DNA of 64,000 bases from contig OZ245773.1 in NCBI GenBank assembly GCA_965227645.1, positions 3,596,001 to 3,660,000 of the forward strand, in the 5' to 3' direction. Origin of the DNA: Flavimaribacter sp024343425. GTDB lineage: Bacteria; Pseudomonadota; Alphaproteobacteria; Rhizobiales; Rhizobiaceae. Every line of letters begins with the position of its first letter. The stretch's first letter is position 1. Both the position numbers and the translations under genes were made by a program. Shown here piece by piece: positions 63,723 through 64,000 of this stretch. The notes beneath the pieces are model-generated. The model was not told the origin of the DNA. It did not search any database and worked only from the letters and a program-made list of their open reading frames with translations.

Positions 63723-64000
63723 TCAATGGCTGGTGGACTGCGGCGTGCGCGCGCTTCGTTTCATATTTATGTAACGCCGCACCAGCATGAAGATTGCCGT
63801 CAGGATCAGCATACCGAGTACGATCGGACGGGAAAGAATGAAGGTGATGTCGCCGCCCGCCAGCTGGAAGCTTCGCAACAACTCGCCTTCCGCTGCATTG
63901 CCCAGCAGCAGGCCGATCACCATTGGTGCAACTGGATAATTGTATCGTCCTAGATAGCAGCCGGCCAAACCGGCCAGAACGACGGTAACCGGACCCGCTA
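63723..64000 (-). CDS. TctA-family tricarboxylate transporter large permease (5' end outside window)
   Basis: Only the C-terminal ~92 codons are in the window; the frame is open to the right edge. The segments NYPVAPMVIGLLLGNAAEGE, LLRSFQLAGGDITFILSRPI and VLGMLILTAIFMLVRRYI are the usual end of TctA, the 12-helix permease of tripartite tricarboxylate transporters. The last ~15 residues are basic and cytosolic. It would start a fourth uptake system in this region, next to the IS21 remnant. Confidence 0.88.
   Translation of the reverse strand, partial: AGPVTVVLAGLAGCYLGRYNYPVAPMVIGLLLGNAAEGELLRSFQLAGGDITFILSRPIVLGMLILTAIFMLVRRYINMKRSARTPQSTSH

Overview
The window looks like a chromosomal segment of an alphaproteobacterium, most likely Hyphomicrobiales (Rhizobiales). 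The evidence is the high-GC housekeeping block (MAPEG protein, guaB, rlmE, Ppx/GppA phosphatase) followed by accessory DNA dominated by TRAP and peptide-type ABC uptake systems for organic acids and amides. I cannot name a genus from sequence alone. Almost everything is on the minus strand.

Layout. (1) 1-4.9 kb: conserved housekeeping genes. (2) 5,260-5,333: tRNA-Gln(CTG), immediately followed by the start of accessory DNA, as at many tRNA-anchored islands. (3) 5.9-23.6 kb: a tightly packed, DISARM-like defence operon. In transcription order it encodes a giant DEAD-box/DUF1998-type helicase, a DrmD-like SNF2 helicase, a large N6-adenine methyltransferase, an 84-residue protein resembling the methyltransferase tail, an acidic unknown protein, an HNH nuclease and a DUF4268 nuclease-like protein. 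The first gene is split by an intact IS21-family element with a 7-bp target duplication. Removing the element and one duplicate restores one 1,726-residue reading frame, so the disruption looks recent. (4) 23.6-29.7 kb: a low-GC, gene-poor stretch with a small HUH-endonuclease-like protein, a degenerate serine-recombinase-like protein, a candidate ADP-ribosyltransferase, an XRE regulator and iteron-like repeats.

(5) 29.7-39.6 kb, catabolic module 1: BCCP, biotin carboxylase, a divergent carboxyltransferase, a TRAP transporter (DctP/M/Q), a ROK regulator and a beta-keto acid cleavage enzyme (BKACE) form one apparent operon, with an acyl-CoA dehydrogenase divergent from it. (6) 39.6-41.2 kb: insertion-sequence debris. 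(7) 41.3-52.1 kb, catabolic module 2: a TAXI-type TRAP transporter, a DUF2848 protein and GntR regulator, and an operon of ThDP enzyme, aldehyde dehydrogenase, FAD monooxygenase, cupin and amidase. (8) 52.2-52.7 kb: decayed ISL3-type transposase. (9) 52.7-62.8 kb, catabolic module 3: GntR regulator, peptide-type ABC transporter, an unknown 380-residue protein, creatininase-family amidohydrolase, RraA, RidA and a short-chain dehydrogenase in one apparent operon. (10) 62.9-63.5 kb: an internally deleted IS21 copy. (11) The right edge cuts into a TctA-type tricarboxylate transporter.

The three catabolic modules share one architecture: a dedicated uptake system, a local regulator and enzymes for C-C or C-N cleavage. 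The substrates cannot be read from the sequence. The most interesting items are the IS21-broken DISARM-like operon with its detached methyltransferase tail and accessory nucleases, the solitary HUH-like protein, the ADP-ribosyltransferase candidate, and the carboxylase/BKACE operon.
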